Program-made: the position numbers and the translations under genes
The notes under the pieces: model-generated
What the model saw: the letters and a program-made list of their open reading frames with translations, nothing else
The model's database searches: none
Told to the model about the DNA's origin: nothing
Shown: piece by piece, positions 61,805 through 64,000 of the stretch
How the letters are laid out: every line of letters starts with the position of its first letter
Position numbering within the stretch: the first letter of the stretch is position 1
Source: Bacillota bacterium
GTDB taxonomy: Bacteria > Bacillota > Bacilli > Desulfuribacillales > Desulfuribacillaceae
Assembly: GCA_023388635.1 (NCBI GenBank)
Contig: JAEWFW010000043.1
Location: 124,001 to 188,000, forward strand
Reading direction: 5' to 3'
Length of the DNA: 64,000 bases

Positions 61805-62239
61805 CTAACCCTCCTCTGTAGGAAACAACGGTTGCTTTGTTGCATAGCGTTCATCACCCAGTATAAATTGTACAGCCGTAAATTTCTTGACATTGACAAC
61901 AAGCGGAGCTTGCAAATTCGTCGTCGATTGTTTGAACGGTTCTCTCAATGTAACAATGGAATAAATTGCCACATCCTCCGATCTTTCAATCAATAATTGT
62001 TCGACAATTTCATCAGAGAGTCCCACTTCGTAATCGTGAAAAAACAGGTGAGGCTCCGTGACGACAAAGCTAATGACCGGGTCTATAGTCGACTGCAAAA
62101 AATAAAACGGATTGTTCTCCCCAGCAGGAATTAATGCAAATCGTTGCTCTTCCGGAAATCCGAGAATTCCTTGGGGAAAATTAATAATTTTCTCTTCTTC
62201 AATATCAATGGTGCCCAATCTGACAGATTCTATTTGCAT
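61805..62239 (-). CDS. fliW: Flagellar assembly factor FliW
   Basis: A 144-residue protein that binds either flagellin or CsrA. When flagellin has been exported, FliW is freed and holds CsrA off the hag leader. Seen: IINFPQGILGFPEEQRFALIP, FYFLQSTIDPVISFVVTEP, QAPLVVNVKKFTAVQFIL. AGGAG precedes ATG 62239; the open frame reaches 62347, but the promoter -10 lies in that stretch. Confidence 0.96.
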   Translation of the reverse strand: MQIESVRLGTIDIEEEKIINFPQGILGFPEEQRFALIPAGENNPFYFLQSTIDPVISFVVTEPHLFFHDYEVGLSDEIVEQLLIERSEDVAIYSIVTLREPFKQSTTNLQAPLVVNVKKFTAVQFILGDERYATKQPLFPTEEG

Positions 62240-62323
62240 GACAACGCTCCTATCCTTGTATTTTATTGATGAAATATCGCTATTTCTATTATTTCCAACA
62301 TTACAATTTCTCAACTCTATTCT

Positions 62324-62351
62324 ATTATACTGACTGTCCGCAGGCAAGCAA
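62324..62351 (-). promoter_or_regulatory. Sigma-A promoter of fliW-csrA
   Basis: Minus strand TTGCTT (62346-62351), 16 bases, perfect TATAAT (62324-62329). It lies downstream of the plus-strand insert, so fliW and csrA can be read without the upstream flgL operon. Confidence 0.6.
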
Positions 62352-62393
62352 GAATATTGTGAATCTCGCCTCCATTAAATAGGCATAAGTCCG

Positions 62394-62422
62394 TTGATAA
62401 GGTCCTAGATTTCATATAAAAT
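62394..62422 (+). promoter_or_regulatory. Promoter of the plus-strand insert gene
   Basis: TTGATA (62394-62399), 17 bases, TAAAAT (62417-62422), followed 50 bases later by GGAGGAAAT and the ATG at 62484. It is back to back with the fliW promoter. Confidence 0.6.
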
Positions 62423-62483
62423 AGAGCCCATACTCACACTTGATTCGACAGCTTTCTACTAAATTTCACAGGAGGAAATCGAA

Positions 62484-62873
62484 ATGAGCGAATACTTTTC
62501 ATTGATACTTACGGAGCTCCAAAAACTCAACGCACGGGTAACAAACATTGAGCTAAACATGACTAGTAAAAGCGATATCGCTAGTATGACTACCAAGTAC
62601 GACATCGCAAATATGACCGCTAAAGATACCCTTTCAAACATAGTCACCAAAGATGACATTGCCAGCCTAGCCGCTACTGTGGCTACTAAGGACGATATTG
62701 TAGATACCGCGGATATTCCGTGTATTCGACAATCTGTTTTAGAAACGAACGCTAATGTTAAACAGTTAGTGGAAAATCAACGATCTTTCTTTGAAATGCT
62801 CGGTGAGCACGATATTGCAATTCACTCTATCAATAAGAGACTAGCACTGCTGTCAAAACTTTCTCAAATATAA
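62484..62873 (+). CDS. Protein with nine-residue TK-x-DIA repeats, inserted in flagellar cluster
   Basis: A 129-residue protein with a coiled-coil-like start and a run of about five 9-residue repeats (residues 28-74: SKSDIASMT, TKYDIANMT, AKDTLSNIV, TKDDIASLA, TKDDIVDTA), then a helical end. A strong GGAGGAAAT ribosome site, its own promoter and a terminator make it a complete expression unit on the strand opposite its neighbours. I do not recognise a family; similar DI-rich repeats occur in Borrelia Bdr-type and phage proteins. Function unknown. Confidence 0.65.
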   Translation: MSEYFSLILTELQKLNARVTNIELNMTSKSDIASMTTKYDIANMTAKDTLSNIVTKDDIASLAATVATKDDIVDTADIPCIRQSVLETNANVKQLVENQRSFFEMLGEHDIAIHSINKRLALLSKLSQI

Positions 62874-62901
62874 CTTTGTCTATCATGTTGCTTTCATAAA
62901 T

Positions 62902-62951
62902 AAGAACCTGGTGCAAAACATTTTCGTATAAACGTTTTGCATCAGGTTCTT
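62902..62951. terminator. Bidirectional terminator hairpin
   Basis: AAGAACCTG...CAGGTTCTT (62902-62910 and 62943-62951) and the inner GCAAAAC...GTTTTGC (62913-62919 and 62934-62940) form a long interrupted stem. It serves the plus-strand insert gene and the converging yviE-like gene. U-runs are weak. Confidence 0.7.
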
Positions 62952-62961
62952 AACTTTTAAC

Positions 62962-63531
62962 TCAATACGCTGTATTTACATTCTCACCTACAACATCAAA
63001 AGAAATTGAATTCTTCTGGCGAAGGTAGAATTCGATGCCGCCTTGTCTATATTGCATTGTAGGTTGATTCGGTCGCACGTGAATTTCTGCTTGATGGGCT
63101 TGTACGTTGAATGTCGTCTCTGTCGGACGATAATCAATTTTCACGGAGCCGTATTTGGGAATAAATTCGAGATCAAAGTCGGCTGGTTTACCGGCAGAAT
63201 CACGTTTTGCCATCGAAGCAAAGGCATTGCTGGGAATATGGATATCCGCCATGCGCTCGCCGTCTCGGGCAAGCTGCGCGATTTTTTGCAGTGCTTGACG
63301 CTGACCCATTGCTGCATAATCTCTTGCATGTGCGAATGTACTTTTTAATCCGGCGTCCGCGAACGCCTTGGTCTGATCGATATATATCTGCCCTTGCTCG
63401 GTATGCATTCCCAGATCAACCGGACGCTGCTGAATTTGTACATCTGCCGATCTTTGTTGAATTTGCAGTTGTCCGCGCTCAGATTGGATGCCGATCTGCG
63501 CGTACTGTTGCTCGATTCTAAGCTGCATCAT
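62962..63531 (-). CDS. YviE-like protein (DUF6470)
   Basis: A 189-residue protein with no signal or membrane helix, matching the YviE group found between flgL and fliW. Features are the N-terminal Gln/Ile-rich beta repeats (QLRIEQQYAQIGIQSERG, LQIQQRSADVQIQQRPVDLG) and the FIPKYGSVKIDYRPTETTF block. Function is unknown, but its place in the flagellar operon is conserved across Bacillales. It lies three bases after flgL and probably ends that operon. Confidence 0.85.
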   Translation of the reverse strand: MMQLRIEQQYAQIGIQSERGQLQIQQRSADVQIQQRPVDLGMHTEQGQIYIDQTKAFADAGLKSTFAHARDYAAMGQRQALQKIAQLARDGERMADIHIPSNAFASMAKRDSAGKPADFDLEFIPKYGSVKIDYRPTETTFNVQAHQAEIHVRPNQPTMQYRQGGIEFYLRQKNSISFDVVGENVNTAY

Positions 63532-63534
63532 CGT

Positions 63535-64000
63535 TTATCTGAGAAAATCCAGCAGTGTCGGCTGAATAATACGCATACCCGCAGACAATGCCGCTTGGTG
63601 GACATTCGATTGATTTCTCAATTCCGTGATAACCTTCGGAATATCGGCATCCTGAGCATCCGATAACAATTTCGTCGAACTGAAATGGCTATCATCGAGA
63701 CGTGCTTGCACCAACTCAATGCGGTTAACTCTTGCTCCCAGCGAAGAACGCGTCGCCGTAAACAAATCAAAATTCTGTTCGAGGCTGGCTATATGACCGG
63801 TAATTACAGAGCCGGATTCGTCATTCTGCAAATCAGTGATCGCCGCATCAATGACTTTAAAAATACTTTGTCTGCCGTCGCCTGTCGTCGAGTCAGTAAA
63901 AATATCGACACCCGGAATGTTCACAGGCAAAAAGATATCTTGCCCCATCTCCAAACGAATCTCTGCGTTATTCGTGTTTGTAAATGCTCCCGCCGCTTCG
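63535..64000 (-). CDS. flgL: Flagellar hook-filament junction protein FlgL (HAP3), C-terminal part
   Basis: About 154 codons of the 3' end are in the window; the gene begins beyond base 64000. The flagellin-like C-terminus is present: LGARVNRIELVQARLDD and SDAQDADIPKVITELRNQSN to the end LLDFLR. The piece before it (IRLEMGQDIFLPVNIPGVDIF) is typical of FlgL. FlgL joins the hook to the filament. Its order flgL-yviE-fliW-csrA-hag follows B. subtilis, apart from the plus-strand insert. Confidence 0.92.
   Translation of the reverse strand, partial: EAAGAFTNTNNAEIRLEMGQDIFLPVNIPGVDIFTDSTTGDGRQSIFKVIDAAITDLQNDESGSVITGHIASLEQNFDLFTATRSSLGARVNRIELVQARLDDSHFSSTKLLSDAQDADIPKVITELRNQSNVHQAALSAGMRIIQPTLLDFLR

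Noticed and set aside
1..64000. CRISPR arrays, insertion sequences, tRNA and rRNA genes
   Set aside because: No regularly spaced repeats, transposase motifs, cloverleaf-like or rRNA-like stretches were recognised by eye in the window.

Overview
The window looks like a chromosomal segment of a motile, endospore-forming member of the Bacillota, most likely Bacillales in the broad sense. The evidence is a gerA-type germinant-receptor operon, sigma-D-type flagellar promoters, the CsrA/FliW/flagellin switch, RF2 with a programmed frameshift, long-form HPF, and gene order that follows the hag-flaG-fliD-fliS-fliT-hpf-secA-prfB order known from Bacillus subtilis. A membrane-anchored cytochrome c points to a respiring organism. 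I cannot name the genus. No rRNA, tRNA, CRISPR array or transposase was seen.

Layout. 1-5.2 kb: argC (cut by the window edge) with an ARG-box-like promoter, a small cytochrome c, split transketolase, a YitT-family membrane protein and prfB. 5.2-12.4 kb: gerA/gerB/gerC-type genes, secA and hpf. 12.5-14.9 kb: a polar amino-acid ABC transporter. 15.1-15.3 kb: a non-coding stretch with six consensus DnaA boxes. 15.4-22.4 kb: fliT, fliS, flaG, fliD, yvyF-like, a double GNAT protein, motB, motA and a Ca-loop protein with its own sigma-D-type promoter. 22.4-25.2 kb: a plus-strand CNNM/CorC-type membrane protein facing an AlbA_2/HATPase protein. 25.2-59.9 kb: a single-direction island of about 30 genes. 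60.0-64.0 kb: a small helical protein gene, flagellin, csrA, fliW, an interrupting plus-strand gene, a yviE-like gene and flgL (cut by the edge).

The island sits between hag and the flaG/fliD operon, so it is read here as a flagellin-modification locus. It holds the full pseudaminic-acid pathway (PseB, C, H, G, I, F) plus four further modules: (i) Ugd and Uxs, giving UDP-glucuronate and UDP-xylose; (ii) LuxC-, LuxE-, acyl-ligase-, ketoreductase- and ACP-like proteins, an acyl activation and reduction set without luciferase genes; (iii) a TagD-type cytidylyltransferase fused to a Gfo/Idh oxidoreductase, a CDP-alcohol phosphotransferase and a glycerophosphotransferase-like enzyme, suggesting a phosphodiester-linked group; (iv) two NeuA-like cytidylyltransferases with HAD, HpaI-type aldolase, a DRE-TIM aldolase/Maf-like fusion, a D-2-hydroxyacid dehydrogenase, a Pgl-like protein and an epimerase, suggesting a second acidic sugar. 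Three Maf/DUF115-type proteins and several glycosyltransferases are the likely transferases. The flagellin they would decorate is small (272 aa). The combined modules, a recurring Rossmann-like domain spliced onto five island proteins, and a 1001-residue Maf protein with a lectin/phage-tail-like tail are the least ordinary content of the window.
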